A DNA stretch of 64,000 nucleotides from positions 1,084,001 through 1,148,000 of the forward strand of contig CANXME010000784.1 of NCBI GenBank assembly GCA_948144175.1. The letters run 5' to 3'. The notes below the pieces were generated by a model, which saw only the letters and a list, made by a program, of their open reading frames with translations, ran no database searches and was not told the DNA's origin. Within the stretch, counting starts at the first letter, position 1, and each line of letters starts with the position of its first letter. Positions 55,801-64,000 of this stretch are shown one piece after another. The DNA comes from Closterium sp. NIES-65. Taxonomy: Eukaryota > Streptophyta > Zygnematophyceae > Desmidiales > Closteriaceae. The position numbers and the translations under genes are program-made.

Positions 55801-58202
55801 GTAGCACCTCCCGGCTCAGCATCCCCAGCAGCAGCACCCCCAAGCTCAGCATCCCCCGGCCTCGCACCCCTAGGCTCAGCACCCCCAGCAGCAGCACCCC
55901 CAAGCTCAGCACCCGCAGGCGTAGCACCCCCAGACTTTGCACCCGCAGCAGGACCAGACTCAGCAGCAACCTCGACTAGCTCGACTGTGTCTACCTGGGA
56001 CACACTTGAAGGGGCACGAACCTGAGGGGGGAGGGGGTCTACCAGGGGGGGAACTGGCACCAGGAAGTCCGGTGGGGGGGGGAGGGAAGGAGTACGGTAG
56101 GGGAAGAGGCGGTAGAAGGGGACTGACTCGTCGAACGTGACGTCCTGGGAGGACAGAACACGACGAGAGGAGGGGTGGTAGAACTGCCACCCTGGAGCGT
56201 CAGGGGGGAAGCCAAGGAAGACACAGGGAGCAGCACGGGGGGACAGCTTGTCCGCAGACAAGTCGCGGACAAACGCCCGAGATCCCCAGACACGGAACGC
56301 AGACGCATCGCCGACCTTCCCCGTCCACAGTAACACTGGGGACATATCGGGCCGAGAGACCCTGGGGTGAAGGTTGAGCTGATGCGCCGCGTACCGAACC
56401 GCAAACGGCCACAGAAAATGGGGGGCAGCCGCATGCATCATGGACGTACGAGCGACATCCATGACCATGCCAATGCGGCGCTCAGCAATCCCATTTTGCT
56501 GTGGAGAGTCCGGAAGCGTAAAGGTCTGGCGGATCCCCTGTGCACGACAGTAGTCTCGCAGAAGGCGAGAGGAGAACTCCCCACCTCGGTCAGAGTGCAG
56601 ACGCAGAACAGGAAAGTCCGAGCCGAAGCTCCTCCTGAGCTGGAGACGAGCCTCGCGGATCCAGTCGATCAGCACCTCAGTGACAGCACCCTTGCTGCGC
56701 AAGGGGAAGACTGTGGTGTAACGCGAGTAGTCGTCAACCACCAACAGGAAGTAGCGCTCGTGACCCTGCCCACGGACGGGGGCCAGGCCCCACACGTCCA
56801 TGTGAACTGTCTGCAGAGGAGCCTCTGTCGGGGGAAACTGGGAGGAGTGAGGAGCAGCCCTGAGGCGCCCCTCGACACAGGGGACACAGGAAGGTCCTGG
56901 TCCCGAAGGAAGGGGAGGGAGAGACTGGGGAAGACCAGAGACAAGGACACGGGAAGCCATGCCCCGAAGACGGGGCAAGGAGGGGTGGCCAAGACGGTGG
57001 TGCCACAGGAGAGTCTCGTGAGACAAGAGGTGACACGAGCAGGGGGCAGACTCAGGACCAGACCTAGACGCAGCAGCAAACACCTGACCTGACGCTGCTA
57101 CCTGACCGGACGCAGGGACAGGAGGAGACTCAGTGGTCAGGGTGTAGAGGCTCGACCCCGGCCGACGCGAGAACGTGGCCAGGTGCCGGCCTGTGCGTGC
57201 GTCCGTGCAGTGGGTCACCCGCTGACTCGCAGGAGTGAACTGGCGAACCCCCGCATCCTGCAGGTCTGCACCACTCACCAAGTTCGTCGAGAACGAGGGG
57301 AGGTACAGGCCAGACAGGGTGCCCGAGGGGGCAGCCGGACACGGGAGGACAGTGGAAAAGTGAGCGAGGACAGGACCCCCAGAGGGGTCAGCCAGGGAGA
57401 CTGCAACAGGCCGACCAAGCGGCGTGAGTGTGGTGCGGTCCCGAAAGAAGGAGCGAGAAGCCCCAGAGTCAAGTGTAAAGGTGAGGGAGGCCGAAGCCAA
57501 CGTGGTACCTGAGAGCGCAGCCTCACCTGCACCTGAGGAAGCAGACTCACTAGCACCTAGAGCAGCAGCCGCACCTGTACCTGGAGCAGGAGACTCACTA
57601 GCACCCAGAGCAGTAGCAGCCTCACCAGTAGCTAGAGCAGCAGGTCCTATACCCGGGTCAGGCGGTACGCACAGGTGACCGGCACGGTCAGCACTAGTAG
57701 GCAATGCATACATGGCAGTGAGAATAGCATCATAGTCAAGAGCAAATATATCTACCCTCTGCCTAAGCAACTCCACCCAGTCGGGGAGCTCAGCCTCGTC
57801 GCCAAACACGGTACGCCAGGCGTCGCTCAGACGGGCAAAGCAGCGGGACTGTGTATGACTAGGTGTCCCACAAGGCTGACCAGTCCGAGCACCAGTGAGA
57901 ATCACGTAAGAGCAGCGAACAGAACTGAGAGACCCTCCACTTTGAGCGTACCACTCACGAAGCTGCTGAGGCGTGAGAGACGCGCGGGGGGGTCGCGGGA
58001 GCTGCATCTGGCCGCCACCAGTAGTAGAAGCAGCAGGAGTGGTAGCAGTAGTAGCGCCACCACCCCTACAGCCCCAACCAGCGTACCACTCACGCAGCTG
58101 CTGGGGCGTGAGGGACTCACGCAGACGTCGATGGGGCCGCATCTGGCTCCGCCAGTAGAGGCAGGAGCAGGAGTAGCAGCAGTAAGGCAGGCAGCCAGGC
58201 AA
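52884..58202 (-). CDS. Copia-G Gag-Pol polyprotein
   Basis: One open frame of 1772 codons. Parts in order: two LTPQQLREWYA modules, zinc-type motif CSYVILTGARTGQPCGTPSH (Cx13Cx4Hx4C), protease FTLDSGASRSFFRD (about 57470), pre-integrase HHRLGHPSLPRLRG (about 56980), integrase HMDVWGLAPVRGQGHER with DDYSRYTTVFPLR and NGIAERRIGMVMDV (56830-56250). A linker follows with GGAEPxGA repeats and two SPQELREWFARRWRR modules (55990-55380). RT is IFRVKRPPGSPPVFKARYVA to MTCTRPDLAYP (54320-53520), and RNase H is HADASWADDQ to VFTKALAPCD (53360-52950). The true start codon is uncertain. It is an element protein, not a host gene. Confidence 0.85.
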   Translation of the reverse strand: MPGCLPYCCYSCSCLYWRSQMRPHRRLRESLTPQQLREWYAGWGCRGGGATTATTPAASTTGGGQMQLPRPPRASLTPQQLREWYAQSGGSLSSVRCSYVILTGARTGQPCGTPSHTQSRCFARLSDAWRTVFGDEAELPDWVELLRQRVDIFALDYDAILTAMYALPTSADRAGHLCVPPDPGIGPAALATGEAATALGASESPAPGTGAAAALGASESASSGAGEAALSGTTLASASLTFTLDSGASRSFFRDRTTLTPLGRPVAVSLADPSGGPVLAHFSTVLPCPAAPSGTLSGLYLPSFSTNLVSGADLQDAGVRQFTPASQRVTHCTDARTGRHLATFSRRPGSSLYTLTTESPPVPASGQVAASGQVFAAASRSGPESAPCSCHLLSHETLLWHHRLGHPSLPRLRGMASRVLVSGLPQSLPPLPSGPGPSCVPCVEGRLRAAPHSSQFPPTEAPLQTVHMDVWGLAPVRGQGHERYFLLVVDDYSRYTTVFPLRSKGAVTEVLIDWIREARLQLRRSFGSDFPVLRLHSDRGGEFSSRLLRDYCRAQGIRQTFTLPDSPQQNGIAERRIGMVMDVARTSMMHAAAPHFLWPFAVRYAAHQLNLHPRVSRPDMSPVLLWTGKVGDASAFRVWGSRAFVRDLSADKLSPRAAPCVFLGFPPDAPGWQFYHPSSRRVLSSQDVTFDESVPFYRLFPYRTPSLPPPPDFLVPVPPLVDPLPPQVRAPSSVSQVDTVELVEVAAESGPAAGAKSGGATPAGAELGGAAAGGAEPRGARPGDAELGGAAAGDAEPGGATSGAAEPGGAEPGGAEPATAGPGGSPVAPSRREPLSPQELREWFARRWRRAAGAGAPSTAEGAGAAGPGAAGPAGPTGAGAAEPGGAESGAAEPGGAESGAAKPGGATSGAAEPGVSPGAASRREPLSPQELREWFARRWRRTAGAGASSTVEGTGAAGPGGATPAGPTGAGAAEGVGAESAAVCPDGGSAAGAAGGPAAGGVGGTGAAAEGAGAVPAESGAAARPRPYFVPLLQQVLGLSPPVECPQPVQSQSLLEPTSPLPAPSPYTGPTRGLAERREPASRPASPVRAARASGRGSRPRPPPVPGTHRMSLRPSTAPLRALLPSPPESSLPVLTDPESDSLRAASPTVTRLLATVVTDPSFESAAASALVAELVDFAARCRLDYAASLVAESASVCPPSVGGECALGTDVLEDRQEEFQCLAAASPHLASVLLAPEGDPDALDIPTLRSYAEAVEGPYSSQWQAAMDAEMASWKSTGTYVDAVPPPGANIVSGMWIFRVKRPPGSPPVFKARYVARGFSQRQGVDYFQTFSPTPKMTTLRVLLHIAAQRDYELHSLDFSTAFLQGSLHEEIWLRRPPGFTGTFPPGTQWSLRRPVYGLRQAPREWHDTLRTTLAALGFAPSTADPSLFLRTDTSLPPFYILVYVNDLVFTTADIAGLAYVKSELLKRHTCTDLGELRSYLGLQITRDRARRTITLTQSHMVQQVLQRFGFTYSSPQATPLSTRHSLSALPSDESVESSGPYPELVGCLMYLMTCTRPDLAYPLSILARYVAPGRHRPEHMAAAKRVLRYLCSTSGMGLVLGGRSPVVLTGHADASWADDQATQRSSQGYTFSLGSGSVSWRATRSSSVLSSSCEAEIYAGAMAAQELRWLTYLLTDLGEPPRSPPVLYVDNKAMLALCGEQRLEHRTKHIALRYFLARELQQRGQLRLAYVASEANTADVFTKALAPCDHQRFCTQLGLVPVLPHLLSS

Positions 58203-58269
58203 GCCAAAAAGGGAGGCAGGCAGGCAAACAGGCGACGGGCAGCGTGCTAGCAGGGCAGGGGCTCACCAG

Positions 58270-59300
58270 TGGTGGGTAGAGTAGGCTCGGCGACTCAGAG
58301 GCTCGGCAGCACGGCGGCTCTGCGGCTCGGGCGACTCGGGCGGCTCGGCGGCAGGGCGGCTCGGCAGCAACTGCAGCTCGGCAGCTCGGCGACCCGGCGG
58401 CGCGGCTGTAGGGCGGCTCGGCTGCTGGGAGGCTCGGGTGTAGAGCGGCTCGGCTGCAGGGCGGCTTGGCTGCTGGGAGGCTCGGGTGTAAAGCGGCTCG
58501 GCGGCGAGGCGGCTCGGCTGCAGGGCGGCTCGAGACGAAGGAGGAGGAGAAGTAGGGGAGACCACACACCTGCCACCCCACACCTGCGACGGGCGACGGG
58601 AAAAAGGGGGGGGGGGGAGGCGGCTCGGGCGGCTCGGGCGGCTCAGGCGGCTCGGGCAGCTCGGGCAGTCAGCGGCACAGGCGGCTCAGGCGGCTCAGGC
58701 GGCTCGGCTCCTCAGCTGCGTAGACGGCTCGGGAGGCTCAGGCTGCACGGCGGCTAACGGGCGGCGTGGGGGGCCAGGACGGCGGCGTGCAGCAGGGACG
58801 GGCGGCGCACGGGCAGTGTGAGGCCGGGACGGGAGCGCGCGGGCGGCTAGGGGCCGGGACGGGCGCGCGCGGGTGGCTAGGGGCCGGGACGGGCGGCGCG
58901 CGGGCGGCTAGGGGCCTGAACGGGCGGCGCGCGAGCGGCTAGGGGCCGGGACGGGCGGCGCGCGGGCGGCTGAGGGCCGGGACGGGCGGCGCGCGGGCGG
59001 CTAGGGGCCAGAACGGGCGGCGCGCGAGCGGCTAGGGGCCGGGACGGGCGGCGCGCGGGCGGCTAGGGGCCTGAACGGGCGGCGCGCGAGCGGCTAGGGG
59101 CCGGGACGGGCGGCGCGCGGGCGGCTAGGGGCCTGAACGGGCGGCGCGCGAGCGGCTAGGGGCCGGGACGGGCGGCGCGCGGGCGGCTAAGGGCCGGGAC
59201 GGGCGGCGCGCGGGCGGCTAGGGGCCGGGACAGGCGGCGCGCGGGCGGCTAGGGGCCTGCAGGGCAGGCCGAAAGAGTGAGAGCGAGGGCCCGGAGCGCG
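58270..59300 (-). repeat. GC-rich tandem-repeat leader of Copia-G
   Basis: Decamers of the GGCGGCTCGG kind near Gag are followed, at 58780-59270, by about eleven ~45-bp units of GGGCCGGGACGGGCGGCGCG type. Confidence 0.75.
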
Positions 59301-59327
59301 CTCCGGGCAGAAAAAAAAAGTTTAAAA

Positions 59328-59375
59328 GTGGTGGGCCCTAAGCACAGTTCCCACGGGGGAAGCTGCTCGATACCA
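59328..59375 (-). promoter_or_regulatory. Copia-G primer-binding site and adjoining hairpin
   Basis: On the minus strand: TGGTATCGAGCA, then arms TTCCC and GGGAA around CCGT, then AGGGCCCACCAC. Confidence 0.65.
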
Positions 59376-59511
59376 TGTGGAGAATAGAGCGAGAATGAAT
59401 GAACTATGAGTGAAGTGAGTACAAATGGCAAAACCCTAATTGGGTTGTACCCCCTATGGTATACCCCACTGTAGCCTACACAACAGCATAAGCTACATAT
59501 ATGTTCTGACA
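59376..59511 (-). repeat. Copia-G right LTR (5' LTR)
   Basis: 136 bp, no difference from 52540-52675 by eye. The primer-site complement lies just inside. Confidence 0.93.
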
Positions 59512-59516
59512 GAAGT

Positions 59517-60970
59517 CGCAGTTTTCGTGCTGTGGCAGTGTTGATAAGGCTGTGGCTGGCCCCTCTGTCTACGAAGATTTTACGAAGTCCGTCATGATTT
59601 TCCCACTAAGCAGTATAGGGTTGTCTACCGTAGTACCCTCCTTATTCAGCCGGGTGTGGTCGATTGCGTGAACCGGCACAATCACTCGGTGAGGGTCGGT
59701 TGGGTCGGGCGAGCGGCGTGACATGTCCGTAGAGGGCCCGTCTGCTACTGACTCCCGGCATTTCCCTGCTGCTTGGTCTGTTTCTGCTGCTCGGCTTCCC
59801 CCTTTCCCTTAGCATTTTCCAGGCATTCGCTCTTGCGGTGTCCCGGCCGATTGCACGCAAAGCAGCGCCCTTTGAATGGTGCGGCAGCGGCATTTGCGGC
59901 AAAGGTACATATCGTAGCGCCCTCGTTCGTCCCCAAATGCTGCTTCCATAGGACCCCGGTCTCGGACGGCGGAAGAAATCGAGTTTCTCCGCCATGGCGA
60001 GAATCTCCTGAAAGTCGGTGACGCCGCGAAGCTGGATTTCCTGAGCGATGTCCTGCATCAGGCCGCCGATGTAGCGGTCGATGCGCTCGCTCTCATGCAT
60101 GTATCCCACCTGCTCGCATAGCGCCAGAAATCCGCTCGTGTAGTCTTGGACAGAACGGAGTTGGCGCCAAGTGCGAAGCTTCTGTCGCGCCGCGATCGAG
60201 GCCGCAATTCGCTCGAAACAAGCGCGCAGACCTGCACACCACGCATCCCACGTGCGATACTGGGGCACCTCCACGAAATACGATGGCGCCCAGGGTCCGG
60301 TTTGTCCTTCGCGTGTCGGTAGAGTCGCGTAGTTCACCAGCTTCGTGACGATGACACGCCACCAGTCCATGGCGGGTCCTCGCAGCAACGACACGGCGTA
60401 ACAAATCTTCGCCGTATCCTCCGAGACGTAGTTCGCGTCGAAGAAAACATTCAACGTGAAGAGCCATGCCTGAACGGTGGGACCACCTCGTTGACTCGGG
60501 TCAAAACACGGCGGACGCTGCGGCTTCAGCGGCATCGGCGGCGGTAGAGTCGATTCGTCGGGCGGCACGGAAATCGTGACCCGAGGCTGATTCTTGGCCG
60601 CATTCGTCGCGTTGGGGTGTGTCGTGCCGTGGTCGTCGTCTCCGTCATGGCGGACGACGCCATCACTGGCCGCGCTCGCGGGTTGCCCCACACTTCCGTG
60701 TTGCGATCTGTGGTGGGGCTGTATCGGAGTGCCAGGTGCTTGGGATTGTGCTCGTGCGAGATCATTTTGCAAGGAGGTGCGTTCCGCCATTAATGCTGCG
60801 ATTTCTTCGGAGCTTTCGTGCAGTTGTCGCAGCAGCTCGTCCAGGTGGTCATGCGTGAGGGTGGTAACGTTGATGCGTTTGGCCATTCCGAAGGGCGTCG
60901 GCTCATCTTAGTCTAGGCGCAGTCGTGGCTGTACACATTTACAAGAGAACGCGAGGCTCTGGATACCAAG
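59517..60970 (-). pseudogene. Gypsy-A Gag and primer-binding site
   Basis: Minus-strand coding from 60886 reads MAKRINVTTLTHDHLDELL, then a central Gag block (PPCFDPSQRGGPTVQAWLF, AMDWWRVIVTKLV, YIGGLMQDIAQEIQLRG). A CCHC knuckle CFACNRPGHRKSEC is near 59860. Primer-site complement lies at 60955-60970. Part of the fossil Gypsy-A. Confidence 0.85.
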
Positions 60971-61297
60971 TGTTACGGGTGCAATGAATCGAAGTAGCGA
61001 GAATTGCACTAAGGTGTCAAACAAGTACAAAATGTGAGCGAAGGCATGAGCGAACATTTATACGCAAAACATGCAGACGGTAACGCGGTGCGTGCGAGCT
61101 AGCTAGTGCTACGCTGGAAGCGAGGCTCGGGCTAGTCCCAAAGCGTAGGTCGACACGGCCGGTCCAGTAGTGCGAGGTTTGGTAAAACAGTGCGCGCGAA
61201 GTCGGCGAAGCCCCGTTAGCAGTAACGGGTGAACAACGGCTGCTGCTGTACGCGATGTTGCTGGGCGCGCTGAGGAATATCGAGAAAATTCCTTACA
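60971..61297 (-). repeat. Gypsy-A right LTR (5' LTR)
   Basis: 327 bp, TGTTACGGG...TTCCTTACA. The primer-binding site complement lies immediately inside, at about 60955-60970. The sequence just outside resembles the inner edge of the left LTR (see findings). Confidence 0.88.
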
Positions 61298-61320
61298 CTA
61301 CCCCCCCTATCAAGAGTTAG

Positions 61321-63617
61321 TGTTACACTGATTTATAAGTGTATCGACGCAGGCCACACGGATGCCTTGGGGTAATTCTCCCTTTGCGAAGATTACACTG
61401 AAGAGCGTACAGGGACCCCCCCCCCCTCCCCCTCTTCCCCGAAATTTGCCAGATTGTGAATTCCGATAATCATGCAAGTACCGAGGATTTTTTCCGTGTA
61501 GTACGAGCGTGGCCGCAGTGTCGTGTCCGATTGGTCAATTAGGGGGTGTGCACTAGGGGTTCGAACTGGTGTCTAAGTTAGAACATTTAGAGAGGTACTA
61601 CTCGTTACGATACTATTGAGAGATGTTTCGTTACGGTGCAAAGCGGTTGATGTTTGAAATTTGACACATTTCGCCAAAAGACACACGCCCTCAAGAATGA
61701 TTCCCTTTTCAGCACGCCACGAAACCGAACCTAGGTGTTACCTGTAATAGTTTAGGACTTGGTGAACATCTGTCAGTGTTTGAAAAAAAACCACACTGAT
61801 GATGCAGGGTAAAATTTTCAAAACCTAATGTTACACTGTTCTATCAGTGTAACAAAAAAGTACACACTGCCCATAAGTGTAATGAATGTGAATTCAAGAC
61901 TGTAGAGGCTACTCCTAGCGAGGACAGCCCGAACTGTTTGCGTCAGTTTGGGTTCGGCCTACACTTCGGCCCGAACCACTTCCGAGTCGCCCCACACCAA
62001 TCGCAACACTTCCAAGCCTCGCACGTCCCGAGGTCCTCGCCTACCACGGTTTCGACCCTATAAATGCATGCCTCTTGATCATTCTCGTCATTCTGTAGTT
62101 CTTATCCTTTTTATAAAGTCTTCCGCGCACTCTTCTGAGTATCACTCATAACACTTGGTATCAGAGCCTAAGTTCCTAGGTTCCCCGTTTTTTAGAGTGT
62201 ATTACCCCTCGAGGGGGGGGGGGGACAGGGAAGGGTGCCGTGGTGATAGGAGCAGCGCAGTAGTTGGCCAGGAGAACGAATAGTTGCTCCTAGCGGCCAT
62301 GTTTTTACGGGTGCTCTTGCTGCACCGACGGATCCTTGCCCTCGACGGTCGAGATGGACCGTGGCCTCCCTCCCCCCGGGTGGTGGACAGCTTTTGCTGT
62401 CGTCGCATTTAATTACGTGAGTAAATTTCATCGTTTCCGTTAATCTCGGCGCTGTTTTTTTGCGGCAGTTGGCGTCAGGACGGTTGTCGTCACTGCATGC
62501 CCGAGATTCTCGGAGCAGCTGGTCTTGCGAGTTGAAGTTTTCACGTGGTTGTCAGCTGCGCACGAAGAAATCGGAGCTAATGTGTGCGGCAAGTGGCGTC
62601 AGGCGTTTTCGTCAAGTTGCGCACGAGAATCACGAAGGTCTTCGGCACGTTGTGAGCATCGTCACTGTGCTCGAAGATTTCGGGTGGCTTCACGGCAGAA
62701 ACGACAGCTGGCCGGAGAGGCCAAGCGCATGGTGATTTGCGTCGGAAAATGCAAACGGTGAGGAGAGACGGCGTGACGACTGCCCAAAGAAAGCGGGGGT
62801 CTACCGTCGTTCCGCCCGGATGTGGCCGGTGTGGCTACAGGAGGGTGTGTCTTTGGCGTTTTTGGCAGGTGCGGCACAGTGTGGGACGGAAGTTATTTTC
62901 GAACCGCCGAAAAGTTTGGAAAAGGCCGCCTACGACTAGACTGTCTACGTTAGGGTCACTTCTGCGCCTGCAACAAGGTCGGCCGAAATTTTCGGAGCAA
63001 CAGCAGCAGACAGGGCAGTACAAGGGAAGCTGCGCCGCAGACAGGGCAGTACACCGACGGGACAACGGTTTATCGCAGCGTCTAGACCCGCGAATTTCGC
63101 CTGGTCTACTGGTCCCAATAAACGGAGTTGCGACAAATATGGGTCTGGCAAGAGAAACGGATTCCGAGCTTCAGGAGGGGCGAAAACGACCTACTACGAC
63201 GACTTTTTGCTGAGGGCCGAGTTTTGCGGCTAAGCGGCGGTAGCAGAAGGAGCTCCCTACCGGCCAAAGTCTACCGAAGTTTCACATACCTCACGCCCAG
63301 AAGGCCTCGAAGGCAAGGAGTAAGTCCTATTGGCCACTGGATCCAAAGGTGGGGCCCTGTGTTTAGCCCTGTGCTGGCTAAAAAGCGCGGGTATTGCGCC
63401 AGTTCGACAGCTGGGCGTACAAGAAATTTTTTGGGAGCGACACTGTTTCGACCCCGACAAAACAGGACCATCGGCAGCAGTTACCCCACCGAAAAAGTCG
63501 GAGCTGAAGCAGTTGGTGCAGCTGTCGGAGTATCTCTTGATTCAACGGTCTACCCGACGGCGGTGTAGCGGCGAAGAAGGGATTTCCGAAGCTGAGGAGT
63601 TTTAAACGCGATAGACG
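61321..63617 (+). mobile_element. LTR element I (partial, probably gypsy-like), plus strand
   Basis: A primer site CTTGGTATCAGAGCC at 62154-62168 follows a TG...CA-type LTR end (ATCACTCATAACA, 62153). This is the same ACA|CTTGGTAT arrangement as in Gypsy-A and Gypsy-E. The LTR may start at TGTTACACTG (61321), giving about 830 bp, but this start is uncertain. The interior to 63617 contains short repeats (GGCGTCAGG and GCAGACAGGGCAGTAC pairs) and no domain I recognise. It is interrupted or ended by Copia-H. Confidence 0.5.
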
Positions 63618-64000
63618 TGAGAAAATGAGAACGAGAATGAATGAACTATGAAAACAGTTGGGTACAAGTACTAACCCTTATTGGGTTGTACCCCATATGG
63701 GCTACCCCACTATAGCCTACACAAAAGCTTAAGCTATAATGTTCTGGCACACCCTCATAGGAAAAGTGGGGCAGAACAAGCGGTCACAAGACCAGTCAAG
63801 CAAAGCAAAGCAAAGCAAGCTCAGGGTGGATCACAAAGTTACCACACATTCCGAACACAAGTTCAAGGCCACAAGGCCAGTTCACATGCATGAGTACATA
63901 TATATAGAAAGCTAGACAAGCAAGAGCAGGTGTATATATATGTAACAGTACAAGTAAGGTCAAGAGGTGAGCAAGTGAGGCAAGACAGGCACAAGACCAA
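63618..64000 (-). mobile_element. Copia-H: 3' LTR and 3' non-coding end, runs out of the window
   Basis: An LTR of about 132 bp (63618-63749, ...GTTCTGGCA) is followed by the polypurine-tract complement and by the conserved 3' non-coding sequence seen in Copia-B, C, F and G (CTCAGGGTGGATCACAAAGT and neighbours). The coding region lies beyond the window. It is closest to Copia-G by its LTR words. Confidence 0.75.

Larger units (their letters stand above)
52540..59511 (-). mobile_element. Copia-G: young Ty1/copia element, TSD GAAGT, identical LTRs
   Basis: LTRs of 136 bp lie at 52540-52675 and 59376-59511 and appear identical base for base. They are flanked by GAAGT at 52535-52539 and 59512-59516. 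On the minus strand come the primer site TGGTATCGAGCAGC and hairpin (59328-59375), a GC-rich leader of ~45-bp GGGCGGCTAGGGGCC-type repeats (58780-59270), one long open Gag-Pol frame (58202-52884), and a polypurine tract beside the left LTR. It looks whole in its Pol frame; its Gag is shorter than that of Copia-F. The most recent insertion in the window. Confidence 0.93.
16768..61297 (-). mobile_element. Gypsy-A: Ty3/gypsy chromovirus fossil, host of four nested insertions
   Basis: LTRs of 327 bp lie at 16768-17094 and 60971-61297. Reading on the minus strand, the primer-binding site (TGGTATCCAGAGCC, tRNA-Met type) is next to the right LTR. Then follow Gag with a CCHC knuckle (60886-59642), aspartic protease and the start of RT (about 52530-51940), RT and RNase H (28050-26900), integrase (26610-26250 and 19470-19120), a chromodomain (about 17290-17180) and a polypurine tract beside the left LTR. 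Without TRIM-a, Copia-B, Copia-C and Copia-G and their target duplications the element is about 5.4 kb, normal for the family. It has several breaks. The LTRs differ at about 26 of 327 positions, so it is the oldest layer. No matching 5-bp duplication is seen at its outer edges. Confidence 0.88.

Noticed and set aside
1-64000. rRNA, tRNA or other structured RNA genes
   Set aside because: No tRNA cloverleaf with A/B boxes or rRNA segment was recognised. The tRNA-like words are retrotransposon primer sites.

Overview
The window is nuclear DNA from a photosynthetic eukaryote of the green plant lineage. Three intron-bearing host genes fill the first 15.4 kb. All three resemble plastid-type proteins of land plants: an ABC1K kinase, a CCR4-4-type EEP nuclease and a DUF819 membrane protein. 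The rest is plant-type Ty1/copia and chromodomain-bearing Ty3/gypsy retrotransposons primed by the initiator tRNA-Met. High GC, Gly/Ala/Pro-rich coding sequence and CT-rich introns would suit a streptophyte alga or a bryophyte-grade plant. The species cannot be named from the sequence.

Layout. Positions 1-2987 hold the 5' part of an ABC1K gene on the minus strand. A 1 kb divergent intergenic region follows. 3989-8535 is a seven-exon CCR4-4-like nuclease gene (plus strand). 8616-8764 is a small Harbinger-like MITE. 9539-15351 is a DUF819 gene (plus strand) with nine exons. 16066-16397 is a second small inverted-repeat element. From 16768 to the end everything is LTR-retrotransposon sequence.

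The most unusual host feature is that all three genes carry extra, diverged copies of pieces of their own exons inside the neighbouring introns. Each copy usually keeps a splice acceptor or donor. More than a dozen such copies are visible, plus an eight-unit 76-bp tandem array built from the head of DUF819 exon 2. A palindrome centred on TGAGTCGACTCA lies exactly between duplicated units at three places in two genes. The gene models below splice in frame using consensus sites, and most duplicated exons are phase 0.

The right 45 kb is a nest of LTR elements up to five layers deep. Gypsy-A (16768-61297, minus strand) holds four separate insertions: TRIM-a, Copia-B, Copia-C and Copia-G. Copia-C holds Copia-D, Copia-D holds Gypsy-E, and Gypsy-E holds Copia-F. 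Six of the insertions have perfect 5-bp target duplications. LTR divergence broadly follows nesting order: about 8% in Gypsy-A, about 4% in Copia-C, about 1% in Gypsy-E and zero in Copia-G. The copia elements form one related lineage. They share an atypical Gag zinc motif, LREW modules, a repetitive GGAEP linker, and a hairpin next to the primer-binding site whose stem changes in a compensatory way between copies. All these elements are treated here as fossils. At the right edge are part of another LTR element (61321 onward) and the 3' end of a further copia element (63618-64000).
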